A stretch of DNA of 9,402 nt from Firmicutes bacterium UBA2595 (GTDB lineage: Bacteria; Bacillota; Thermincolia; Thermincolales; UBA2595). The translations under genes and the position numbers were made by a program. The DNA lies in contig DDKP01000117.1 of NCBI GenBank assembly GCA_002339745.1, forward strand, positions 1-9,402. The letters run 5' to 3'. This document shows positions 1-5,782 of this stretch, piece by piece. The notes beneath the pieces were generated by a model, which searched no databases, was not told where the DNA came from, and worked only from the letters and a program-made list of their open reading frames with translations. The stretch's first letter is position 1; every line of letters starts with the position of its first letter.

Positions 1-9
1 CTTGAACAT
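1..9 (-). CDS. Possible start of a further gene of the glycosyltransferase operon (partial, runs off the window)
   Basis: On the minus strand an ATG (complement of 7-9) is followed by codons for Phe and Lys before the window ends. A GGGG tract (complement of 17-20) lies 7 nt upstream and could be its ribosome binding site. The ATG lies 16 nt beyond the stop codon of the preceding glycosyltransferase, which suits another gene of the same operon. Only three codons are visible, so nothing can be said about the product and the call is tentative. Confidence 0.25.
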
Positions 10-25
10 TAAATTTCCCCGCACA

Positions 26-1051
26 TTAAATTTCAAGGAAAGTCAGTTTCCGCAGCTCTGTTAGAAGCAGGTTTATTCTGACGTCCCAGGAACAGCCGGA
101 GGCATAAGCAAGGCGCAGACGCAAGGCTTCATCCCGCTTTTCTTTTTCGTCAGCCAAGGCCCGGGCAATAGCAGCCAGGCATTCTTCCCCGGTGTTATAA
201 GAATAGACGAGAGGCGGGGCCAAACCTTCTATAAACGGTAAATTACGGCTGACCACCGGCAAACCGGCGGCGAGATACTCATAGAGTTTTACGGGATCGG
301 CTCCTCTGGCGATCCGGTTATCCACGAAGGGAATGATGCCGGCATCGAAACAGCGTACATATGAAGGCAAAATATCGTACGGGCGCTGGCCAAGGTGAGA
401 TAAATTGGGTGGCGCGCCGGAAAAATCCCAGTGATAGGCGTGGCCGATGACGACAAACTGCCATTCCGGGCGGGACTCTGCCAGGAAGTAAAACAGTTCC
501 GCGTCAACCCACCCGGTATAGAATGCGCCGGTGAATCCTATTACCGCTTCGCCCTTTTCCCTGATTTGGCTCATTTCCGGCGGGGTGGCACCTCCCGAGG
601 GAGTGTAATGATTGAGGTCAACCCCGTTGGCCAGAAGCAGGAGTCTTGGGTGTTTGCCTTCGTGCTTTTTCATAAGCGCCCGGGAAACGCACAATACCAT
701 GTCAGCCCGGCTTAACATCAATTCTTCGTGACCGTCAAAAACCGGGTCATCATCTATGCAGTCATAAATTACGAACTTGTCGTCGGCGGGCTGGAGCCAG
801 GCCGCATGGGCGGGGAAGTAGACGAAATATATCGGTTTGGCGATGTCCCCGGGTAATCTGTCAAAGTCCCTATATACCCATAAGTTTGCTGCCACTTCTT
901 CAGGCGGGGTTCCGGGGACCTGGGCTATGTTTCTGTAGTGCACCGGATGGCCTGCCCTGGCAAGCCTGAGCATCAGTTGTTGCGGGCGGTGATACAGGAA
1001 GTGCCAGTCGATGGCCGGAAAACAGATGATCGGACGTTTAGCGTTTGCCAT
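26..1051 (-). CDS. GT4-type glycosyltransferase (TuaH-like)
   Basis: A 341-residue cytoplasmic glycosyltransferase that probably transfers a sugar from a nucleotide-sugar donor during surface polysaccharide or glycoconjugate synthesis. The N-terminus has a hydrophobic strand followed by D15-W16 and R22-P-Q-Q25, as in TuaH-like enzymes. ANGVD (141-145) and FTGAFYTGWVD (173-183) mark the linker and the start of the second Rossmann domain. KLYEYLAAGLPVVS (255-268) is the donor-binding signature of GT-B family 4 enzymes. No signal peptide or membrane span is visible, and the length is usual for single-unit GT4 enzymes. The ATG is supported by AAAGAGGA about 9 nt upstream, inside the preceding gene. 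Its start overlaps that gene's end by 14 bp, so the two are probably translationally coupled. The fold is secure; the sugar and acceptor are unknown. Confidence 0.85.
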   Translation of the reverse strand: MANAKRPIICFPAIDWHFLYHRPQQLMLRLARAGHPVHYRNIAQVPGTPPEEVAANLWVYRDFDRLPGDIAKPIYFVYFPAHAAWLQPADDKFVIYDCIDDDPVFDGHEELMLSRADMVLCVSRALMKKHEGKHPRLLLLANGVDLNHYTPSGGATPPEMSQIREKGEAVIGFTGAFYTGWVDAELFYFLAESRPEWQFVVIGHAYHWDFSGAPPNLSHLGQRPYDILPSYVRCFDAGIIPFVDNRIARGADPVKLYEYLAAGLPVVSRNLPFIEGLAPPLVYSYNTGEECLAAIARALADEKEKRDEALRLRLAYASGCSWDVRINLLLTELRKLTFLEI

Positions 1052-2069
1052 ATTTGTATTCCTCTTTATTGATTAGCTGGCTGTATATGGCCAGATGTTT
1101 TATCGCGATAGGCGTTAACGCATAGTTTTCCGCGGCATATTTTCTTGACCATTGACCAATTTCGGCCCTGGTATCCGGGTTCTCAACCAGTTTTCGTAAA
1201 TCCCCCAGCAGGTTTTCTTCATTCAAAATTCCGCCTGATCTCCCGCTAAAGTTCTGGTACTCCAGCGCTTCAATTTTATCCGGGGTGACCAGGCCGTCAT
1301 AGCCGCAGGCATCAAGAGCAATAGCGGGTTTACCGCAGGCCATGGCTTCCCTGATGCCGCGTCCCGTTCCGATGACTATATCGGCCTGATTGATTATCAA
1401 AGGCATGTTTTGGACATAACCAAGGCATGTCACCCACGGTGGCGCTTCAGATTTCAGGCGGTCAAAATAGGGGCCGGAACCGGCAACTGACAGTTTAATG
1501 CCGGGTATGGACCGCAGCGCATTGATGATGATATTTAAAGAATAATATTTATCCGGGTCCAAACGTCCGATAAAAAGAACCTGACGGCCGGTACCCAGCA
1601 CACCCGAGGGGCTGAAGGTATCCAGGTCAATACCGTTTTGGATAACCTCCAGTTTAGATGAGAAGCCCGGAACAGGGGCTAATTTGTCATATACCTCCCT
1701 GCTCACACAAATTATTTTTGCTATTTTATCATGGGAATGCCATCCCCACCCGTACAATCCGTGATAAGTAACTGCGACCGGCAGATCCAATTTGTTTCCT
1801 AATTCGGCGCTTATATGAATCGTTGCCGCCGGGTGGCCGTGGAGAGCCTGAATGTTGTTTTTTGTGATGTACTCCGGAAGCCCTGAGCAGGATATTTCAA
1901 CCATATAATCTATTTTCAGATGTTTTAGCTGCTCCTGAAACTCGCGGCTCATTACCATGGCAAAAACAAAGGGCCGATGGCCGAGCTTTTTGAACTCATG
2001 GCAGAGAGTGATAATATGGGTTTCCAAACCTCCGAAATTAAGATTTTCGGCCAGGTGCAGTATATGCAT
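1038..2069 (-). CDS. GT4 family glycosyltransferase
   Basis: A 343-residue soluble GT-B glycosyltransferase. MHILHLAENLNFGGLETHI at the N-terminus carries the GGLE/GGxE loop at 13-16, typical of GT4 donor-site glycine loops. IQNGID (143-148) is the interdomain motif, FIGRLDPDK (167-174 region) opens the C-terminal Rossmann domain, and GRGIREAMACGKPAIAL (236-252) is the nucleotide-sugar site. Only the second Glu (E241) of the usual E-x7-E pair is present; position 233 is Ile. That is a subfamily feature rather than obvious damage. A GGGGTGA ribosome binding site lies about 7 nt before the ATG. The gene starts 23 bp after the CgeB-like gene and runs 14 bp into the next glycosyltransferase gene, so all three are likely one transcript. 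Sugar specificity cannot be read from sequence. Confidence 0.87.
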   Translation of the reverse strand: MHILHLAENLNFGGLETHIITLCHEFKKLGHRPFVFAMVMSREFQEQLKHLKIDYMVEISCSGLPEYITKNNIQALHGHPAATIHISAELGNKLDLPVAVTYHGLYGWGWHSHDKIAKIICVSREVYDKLAPVPGFSSKLEVIQNGIDLDTFSPSGVLGTGRQVLFIGRLDPDKYYSLNIIINALRSIPGIKLSVAGSGPYFDRLKSEAPPWVTCLGYVQNMPLIINQADIVIGTGRGIREAMACGKPAIALDACGYDGLVTPDKIEALEYQNFSGRSGGILNEENLLGDLRKLVENPDTRAEIGQWSRKYAAENYALTPIAIKHLAIYSQLINKEEYKYGKR

Positions 2070-2092
2070 TTTCTGTTCACCCCTAGTCGGTT

Positions 2093-3076
2093 TTAAGAAC
2101 GGGTCTCAAGGTAAGGTTTTATGGTCTCCAAAACGTGCCGGGCTCTGTGCAGATACGTGTGCTCACGGTAAACTTTCTTTTGCCCCTGCCGGGCAATTTT
2201 CTGTCTTTCTTCCTCGTTTTTCAGGTAGTAGTCCACCAGTTTGACCGTTTCTGCGGCGGATTTGGACCAGACCAGGTGTTTACCATATTTGAACAGGTTT
2301 TCGTGGGCAGGAGTATATTGAGTCAGGTAGAAGGCCCCGCAGCCCAAAACCTCGAAGGTCCTCATGCTGGTTTGGGTTTTGGAGGTGTCATCACAGTGGA
2401 TGCCTAAAACGATTTTAGCGGAACTGTATACTTCGGGCAGCAATTCATAAGGAAGTATCCCCCCGTATTTTTCGGGATGGTCGAGCAGGTTAACGGGCCT
2501 TGACGGATCATCCCACCACAGACCCCACACTTTAAGGTCATAGTTTCTTTCCACCAGCGAGCGAACCATGTACCTTGCTTCATCATACCGGCAGTCGTAA
2601 TTGCTGGCCACCAGCGCTATGTCATGGCTGTACCGGAGGTTGGGTGAAACCCGGCGGTGGAAAAAGGGATTGCAGGCAAACAACAGAAGACTTGCTTTAA
2701 TGCCGTTTTCCCTGTACTTTGGGATACATTCCGCCGCTGTGGTGAAAGTAAAATCACACAGCCTGGCATACGGGAGAGATAACCAGTCAAAATGGGGTGG
2801 GTCTTCAATGGCCCAGTAGACATGAAATACTTCTCTATCTTTTAGAACCTTAGATATTGCAGCCATATTTATATAGGGGGACGCCCCTTCGGTAACGGCT
2901 AAATCAGGAGAAAACTCGGCTACGGCTTTTTCCAGAGTTGCTTTTTGTTCTGCCGTATTTTTTTTGAGCAGTGTGTTCTGGCCTGCAAGAATCATTATCT
3001 CGTGGCCCAGTTTCCGGAAACCGGTGGCCAGCCCGTATTTTATTAAAGGAGCTTCGCCGGTGAATAAAATATTCAT
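2093..3076 (-). CDS. CgeB-family spore maturation / glycosyltransferase-like protein
   Basis: A 327-residue protein resembling CgeB, a Bacillus sporulation protein linked to the outer spore surface. The family combines an N-terminal DUF3880-like half with a C-terminal glycosyl transferase group 1-like half. Visible marks are the Rossmann-like start MNILFTGEAPLIKYGL, HVYWAIEDPPHFDW (85-98), MRTFEVLGCGAFYLT (238-252), and the C-terminal stretch with GQKKVYREHTY (298-308), typical of the Glyco_trans_1_2 domain. There is no signal peptide. It is first in a three-gene minus-strand operon with two GT4 enzymes, so it probably helps glycosylate a spore-coat or cell-surface acceptor. CgeB relatives also occur in non-spore polysaccharide loci, so a sporulation role is inference. 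An AAGGA ribosome binding site precedes the ATG. The upstream region has a sporulation-type -10 sequence and a 10-bp-phased repeat. Confidence 0.8.
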   Translation of the reverse strand: MNILFTGEAPLIKYGLATGFRKLGHEIMILAGQNTLLKKNTAEQKATLEKAVAEFSPDLAVTEGASPYINMAAISKVLKDREVFHVYWAIEDPPHFDWLSLPYARLCDFTFTTAAECIPKYRENGIKASLLLFACNPFFHRRVSPNLRYSHDIALVASNYDCRYDEARYMVRSLVERNYDLKVWGLWWDDPSRPVNLLDHPEKYGGILPYELLPEVYSSAKIVLGIHCDDTSKTQTSMRTFEVLGCGAFYLTQYTPAHENLFKYGKHLVWSKSAAETVKLVDYYLKNEEERQKIARQGQKKVYREHTYLHRARHVLETIKPYLETRS

Positions 3077-3094
3077 AGCACGTTCCTTCTCGTT

Positions 3095-3120
3095 TATGTT
3101 AATCTATGTTATTGTATGTT
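3095..3120 (-). promoter_or_regulatory. Promoter candidate for the glycosyltransferase operon with three phased AACATA repeats
   Basis: The plus strand reads TATGTT at 3095-3100, 3105-3110 and 3115-3120, three copies exactly one helical turn apart. Read on the minus strand, CATACAATA (complement of 3110-3118) fits both the sigma-E -10 consensus (CATACAnT) and the sigma-K -10 consensus (CATAnnnTA), and contains TACAAT, a 5/6 sigma-A -10. CATAGATTA (complement of 3100-3108) is a second sigma-K-like match. No good -35 was found at a fixed distance. The start codon is about 20-40 bp downstream, a sensible leader length. Confidence 0.4.
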
Positions 3121-3170
3121 TACCTGAGGTGAATTGGCACTCAAAGAAACATTCCAAGAGGAAATACAAT

Positions 3171-3200
3171 AAAGAAAAAACACGGAACGTTCCGTGTTTT
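3171..3200. terminator. Perfect palindrome flanked by A and T tracts: bidirectional terminator or attenuator
   Basis: CACGGAACGTTCCGTG (3181-3196) is a perfect 16-bp palindrome, extended to 24 bp by AAAA on the left and TTTT on the right. On the minus strand the hairpin is followed by six T, a C and three more T, a good intrinsic terminator tail. On the plus strand only four T follow. It lies upstream of both flanking genes, so it would end no visible coding transcript. It could attenuate a longer minus-strand leader or insulate the two units. The central GGAACGTTCC could instead be a repressor operator. Confidence 0.45.
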
Positions 3201-3263
3201 CTGGGAAGACAAATTTTTTATTTACCAGGATCCTGTCGAGTGAAACAAGAACCCATATTATAC

Positions 3264-3296
3264 CCCTGCAAGGCAAAAATTACCTGCAGGGTTTTA
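3264..3296 (+). terminator. Stem-loop with T-rich tail, possible terminator of a short RNA
   Basis: CCCTGCA (3264-3270) pairs with TGCAGGG (3285-3291) across a 14-nt loop and is followed by TTTTATTAT. This has the form of a weak rho-independent terminator on the plus strand, yet no gene lies between it and the divergent start at 3076. It may end a small untranslated RNA or be a chance dyad. Confidence 0.25.
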
Positions 3297-3410
3297 TTAT
3301 GTAGCGACGAAATTTGGTTTGAGATTCAGGCGAAAGTCCTATTGGATTTTATTGCATGTCATACCATTAATTACTGGCTGGACGGTTAAAAAAATTAAAG
3401 GAAACCGCTG

Positions 3411-3454
3411 CGGACATGTCGAAAGGTTAATGTATATTATGGTTAACATAATAT
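3411..3454 (+). promoter_or_regulatory. Promoter candidate of the response regulator with Spo0A-like box and inverted repeat
   Basis: CGGACA (3411-3416, 4/6 to TTGACA) and TATTAT (3435-3440, 5/6 to TATAAT) are 18 bp apart and could form a sigma-A promoter. TGTCGAA (3417-3423), the core of the Spo0A recognition box, lies immediately after the -35. ATATTATG (3434-3441) and CATAATAT (3447-3454) form a perfect 8-bp inverted repeat with a 5-nt spacer over the -10 and the expected start point, where a repressor or autoregulator would bind. Confidence 0.35.
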
Positions 3455-3477
3455 CAGCGACAAATCTATTACATCAA

Positions 3478-3503
3478 ATAATATGACTTACTGTAATATT
3501 ATG
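3478..3503. promoter_or_regulatory. Second ATAATAT/ATATTAT inverted repeat in the response-regulator leader
   Basis: ATAATAT (3478-3484) and ATATTAT (3496-3502) form an inverted repeat with an 11-nt spacer. The right arm extended by one base, ATATTATG (3496-3503), is identical to the left arm of the upstream dyad at 3434-3441. Four copies of one half-site in about 70 bp suggest an operator array, although A/T-rich sequence produces such matches easily. Confidence 0.35.
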
Positions 3504-3568
3504 TCTTAATCCAAGTCACTGGCTGAGAACCGGACGTTGAGAGCCAATAAACATTCGGAGGGGAAAAG

Positions 3569-4243
3569 ATGGAAAAAATCAAGATTTTGATTGCCGACAG
3601 TCACGAGGTTATGCGACTGGGTATCAGTTTTATTCTCAAAAGGACTGAAGACTTTGAAGTCATCGGGGAAGCCGCAACCTGTGGCGAGGTCATCCAGAAG
3701 GCTGATAACAGTAAACCGGATGTGATCATCATGGATGTAAAACTGGATGGCTGCGCTATTGACGTATGCCGGCTTATCAAGGAGAAACATCCTGGGATGA
3801 AAGTGATTATGCTGATTTCACCTGCTGAAGACGAGGGGATATTTGACGCTATTTCAGCCGGGGCGGACGGGCTGCTTCCCAAGCAGATCAAGAGCGAGGA
3901 ACTGACCAATTCTATCAGGATGGTCAGCAAGGGTAACTCGATGCTGGACCCCTCAATTACATCCAAGGTGATGAACAGGTTTAGAAAAGGTTTTTCCAAC
4001 CAGGAGAGAAAAGAAGCCCTGCTTAATCCCCAGGAAAGAAGGATTCTGGCGTTAATTGCGGAGGGAAAAACCAATAAAGAGATTGCGCAGATGCTGATGC
4101 TGAGCAACAATACAATAAAGAATTATGTCAGCGGCATTTTGAGCAAACTCAACTTTAGCAACAGGGCGGAAGCCGCCGCCTATGCCGTCAAGAACAACCT
4201 GATGAGATACTCAAAAGTTGCCAGCGAAGGCCACGGGAATTAA
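3569..4243 (+). CDS. Orphan NarL/FixJ (LuxR-type) response regulator
   Basis: A 224-residue two-component response regulator that would bind DNA after phosphorylation by a kinase not present here. The receiver domain spans about 1-120: IADSH at 8-12, phospho-acceptor D56 in IIMDVKLDG, S84 in the switch position, and K105 in LLPK. The acidic pair is reduced to D10 followed by S11, where many NarL relatives have Asp-Asp. The LuxR-type HTH covers about 150-213, with LNPQERRILALIAEGKTNKEI and the recognition helix region NNTIKNYVSGILSKL. Start ATG 3569 follows a strong GGAGGGG site about 5 nt upstream. The gene has its own terminator and lies upstream of the cytochrome operon, so it may control that operon, the divergent glycosyltransferase operon, or both. 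NarL/DegU/LiaR-type assignment is secure; the signal is unknown. Confidence 0.93.
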   Translation: MEKIKILIADSHEVMRLGISFILKRTEDFEVIGEAATCGEVIQKADNSKPDVIIMDVKLDGCAIDVCRLIKEKHPGMKVIMLISPAEDEGIFDAISAGADGLLPKQIKSEELTNSIRMVSKGNSMLDPSITSKVMNRFRKGFSNQERKEALLNPQERRILALIAEGKTNKEIAQMLMLSNNTIKNYVSGILSKLNFSNRAEAAAYAVKNNLMRYSKVASEGHGN

Positions 4244-4258
4244 TCCCGGGCCTTTTTT
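4227..4258 (+). terminator. Rho-independent terminator overlapping the stop codon of the response regulator
   Basis: AAGGCC, a bulged A, then CGGGA (4227-4238) pairs with TCCCG GGCCTT (4244-4254), followed by a run of six T (4253-4258). The TAA stop codon (4241-4243) sits in the loop. The response regulator transcript therefore probably ends here, and the cytochrome operon needs its own promoter. Confidence 0.85.
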
Positions 4259-4274
4259 ATGTACCAAAGTACAT
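4259..4274. repeat. Short inverted repeat ATGTAC/GTACAT just after the terminator
   Basis: ATGTAC (4259-4264) and GTACAT (4269-4274) form a 6-bp inverted repeat with a 4-nt spacer, directly after the T run of the terminator. It could be an operator for the cytochrome operon or a chance dyad. The rest of 4275-4349 shows only GCACC/GGTGC arms (4285-4289, 4305-4309) and no recognised riboswitch. Confidence 0.2.
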
Positions 4275-4349
4275 GTGCTTTCCGGCACCTGGCGGGTAAT
4301 TTCGGGTGCAAATTTACGGCCTGTTATGACCGTATTATTTCGGGAATTC

Positions 4350-4390
4350 TGGCACGTGTTTGGTAAAAAAAGTTGTGATACCATTGTGAT
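4350..4390 (+). promoter_or_regulatory. Candidate control region of the cytochrome operon (sigma-54-like element and TGTGA repeats)
   Basis: TGGCACG (4350-4356) is an exact match to the -24 element of sigma-54 promoters. After the usual 4-nt spacer comes TGGTA (4361-4365) instead of TTGCA, a poor -12 element. Just downstream, TGTGA occurs at 4374-4378 and 4385-4389, separated by six bases, as direct rather than inverted copies. No good sigma-A promoter was found between 4260 and 4491. The region must hold the operon promoter because a terminator precedes it, but the exact element is uncertain. Confidence 0.25.
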
Positions 4391-4469
4391 TGACCGGGAA
4401 CGCTCCATAGGCTCCATGGGAATTACGCTCTACATAGCCCAAGCAAAATTCCTGCTAGCGTTGAACCGC

Positions 4470-4491
4470 CCCAGGCCTGGGAGGGACCGAG
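4470..4491 (+). promoter_or_regulatory. Palindrome abutting the ribosome binding site of the 12-heme cytochrome
   Basis: CCCAGGCCTGGG (4470-4481) is a perfect 12-bp palindrome whose right arm overlaps the start of the GGAGGG ribosome binding site (4480-4485). That site lies 6 nt before the ATG at 4492. A hairpin here would occupy the first bases of the binding site, so it could tune translation; it could also be a DNA operator. Confidence 0.35.
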
Positions 4492-5649
4492 ATGAAAATA
4501 CAGGAGACCTTTAACGACAAGAGGAAAATACTGAAATTCACAATCATCGCCATAGGAATTTCACTTTTTACGCTGCTCTTAGTGGTCGGAATCACCTATG
4601 GTACTTCTATTCCGAAATTTTGTACTGTTTGTCACATAATGAAACCGGAGTTTGCCACCTGGGAGGCCTCCTCCCACAGCCGGGTTGACTGCGTGGCCTG
4701 CCACGTTGACCCTGGCTTTGGAAATGCATTGAAACACAAAGCTATTGCCACCAAGGAACTGTTTATGTACCTGACCAAAACATACGAACTCCCTATTAGG
4801 ATGACAGAACAGCTTCCTGATGACCGGTGCCTGAGATGCCACTCATTAAAACGAAAAGTATCTCCCTCGTCTGATTTATATATTCCTCACGAGCGGCACG
4901 CAGCCAAAAAGGTTGCGTGTGTAAAGTGCCACGAGGGCGTGGCTCATGGAAAAATCGCTTCCAGGGGACTAACGATGGGGGGAGACTTAAATAAATGGAA
5001 CAAGGCCAAAGGAGAACAAGTGATGGTTTCGGATAATATCCTGCCTAAAATGGACCTCTGCATGGACTGCCACGGCAGGAGGGGCGTCAGCGTTGCCTGT
5101 GAAACCTGTCACAGCGGCAGTATGATGCCGGAGTCCCACAGGGAAAAATCCTTTAAATTAAATCACGGGAAACTGGCCAAGAAAAACATAAAATACTGCG
5201 ATACATGCCATTCCTTTATCAAGGCCCCCGGGGTTACATCCCGGGACCTGCCCGAACAAGAAGACCCGGTAGCCAAGTACCTGAACAGTATGCAGACCGG
5301 TTCCGGTTCAACTTATGCCGAATACGCCCAGTCCAATGAATACTGTGTTGAGTGCCATAAAAAACGCCCGCCGAGCCATAACGACCAGTGGCCGTTTGAA
5401 CACGGCAGGGCGGCGGATAAGGATTCACAGAGATGTCTTGTCTGCCACGTCCCCAGAGGAGATGTTAAAGGTACGATCCAATCAGGCGCCTGCTCATCAT
5501 GCCACCCCAGCATTCACAAGTCTCCCTGGCGCCAGTCCCACCCTGTCGAAGTTCCAAAAAGGCTCGGGGTTTTGGAAGCGCGGTGCGTCCAGTGTCACGT
5601 CAGGGACGTTTGCGGCAGCTGTCATGGGATTAAAGATTTCGATAGCTAA
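4492..5649 (+). CDS. Dodecaheme membrane-anchored cytochrome c with NapC/NirT/NrfH-type N-terminus
   Basis: A 385-residue c-type cytochrome likely to take electrons from menaquinol at the outer face of the membrane and pass them to exported cytochromes. One N-terminal membrane helix (about 13-38) is followed by twelve CXXCH heme sites whose first Cys are at 44, 67, 113, 143, 190, 203, 236, 285, 315, 334, 365 and 374. The first site reads CTVCHIM, matching the CXXCHxM pattern in which NrfH uses Met as heme ligand. Outside the motifs there are eleven His (62, 82, 133, 136, 152, 216, 225, 296, 304, 342, 350). These plus M50 make twelve candidate distal ligands for twelve hemes. It is much longer than four-heme NapC/NrfH proteins. 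The ATG follows GGAGGG by 6 nt. It is first in an operon with TPR, NHL and six-heme proteins. The terminal acceptor is unknown. Confidence 0.92.
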   Translation: MKIQETFNDKRKILKFTIIAIGISLFTLLLVVGITYGTSIPKFCTVCHIMKPEFATWEASSHSRVDCVACHVDPGFGNALKHKAIATKELFMYLTKTYELPIRMTEQLPDDRCLRCHSLKRKVSPSSDLYIPHERHAAKKVACVKCHEGVAHGKIASRGLTMGGDLNKWNKAKGEQVMVSDNILPKMDLCMDCHGRRGVSVACETCHSGSMMPESHREKSFKLNHGKLAKKNIKYCDTCHSFIKAPGVTSRDLPEQEDPVAKYLNSMQTGSGSTYAEYAQSNEYCVECHKKRPPSHNDQWPFEHGRAADKDSQRCLVCHVPRGDVKGTIQSGACSSCHPSIHKSPWRQSHPVEVPKRLGVLEARCVQCHVRDVCGSCHGIKDFDS

Positions 5650-5709
5650 CCTAATTCTAAGTCGGTAATTGACCCCCCGGCCAAAGTATCGATTGAAACG
5701 GTTAATCCG

Positions 5710-5715
5710 TATAAT
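5710..5715 (+). promoter_or_regulatory. Perfect TATAAT, possible internal promoter
   Basis: TATAAT at 5710-5715 lies in the 133-bp gap between the 12-heme and TPR genes, about 70 bp before the TPR start. The nearest -35-like hexamer, TTGAAA (5693-5698), is only 11 bp away, too close for a normal sigma-A promoter. It may be an activator-dependent internal promoter or chance. No terminator is visible in the gap, so read-through from the 12-heme gene is expected. Confidence 0.2.
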
Positions 5716-5782
5716 GACGCACCAGTGGTCGAAGAAACTGATTAAACACACCAACCCAACGAAGCAAAAGGAGGAACGATTC

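Larger units (their letters stand above)
3077..3568. other. 492-bp divergent intergenic region, rich in palindromes
   Basis: No convincing gene lies here between the minus-strand glycosyltransferase operon and the plus-strand response regulator. From left to right it holds a triple TATGTT repeat, a long palindrome with flanking A/T tracts, the 10-bp palindrome CAGGATCCTG (3226-3235), a stem-loop followed by a T run, a Spo0A-box-like heptamer and two ATATTATG/CATAATAT inverted repeats. An open frame crossing 2964-3389 on the plus strand mostly overlaps the CgeB-like gene antisense and lacks a ribosome binding site, so it was not called. The density of dyads suggests a shared control region for both transcripts. 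Confidence 0.6.

Noticed and set aside
3134..3142. TTGGCACTC, 8 of 9 to the left half of the CIRCE heat-shock operator
   Set aside because: The right half GAGTGCTAA is absent at the required 9-bp spacing, so it is not an HrcA site.
3181..3196. LexA-type SOS box in the GGAACGTTCC palindrome
   Set aside because: Gram-positive LexA sites need GAAC-N4-GTTC; here the halves are directly joined with no spacer.
2964..3389. 141-codon open frame on the plus strand
   Set aside because: Its first third is antisense to the CgeB-like gene, the translation shows no domain or signal, there is no ribosome binding site, and it runs across several palindromes.
4259..4480. Possible riboswitch in the 12-heme leader
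   Set aside because: Only short dyads are visible, and no conserved core of the cyclic di-GMP, cobalamin, SAM or other riboswitch classes could be recognised by eye. A covariance-model search would settle it.
4218..4514. 98-codon open frame on the plus strand between the response regulator and 12-heme genes
   Set aside because: It crosses the response-regulator terminator and overlaps the real start of the 12-heme cytochrome; the composition is not protein-like and no ribosome binding site is seen.
5669..5782. Upstream TTG start for the TPR protein
   Set aside because: There is no ribosome binding site near 5669, while ATG 5783 has an AAAGGAGG site 9 nt upstream and gives a normal N-terminus before the membrane helix.
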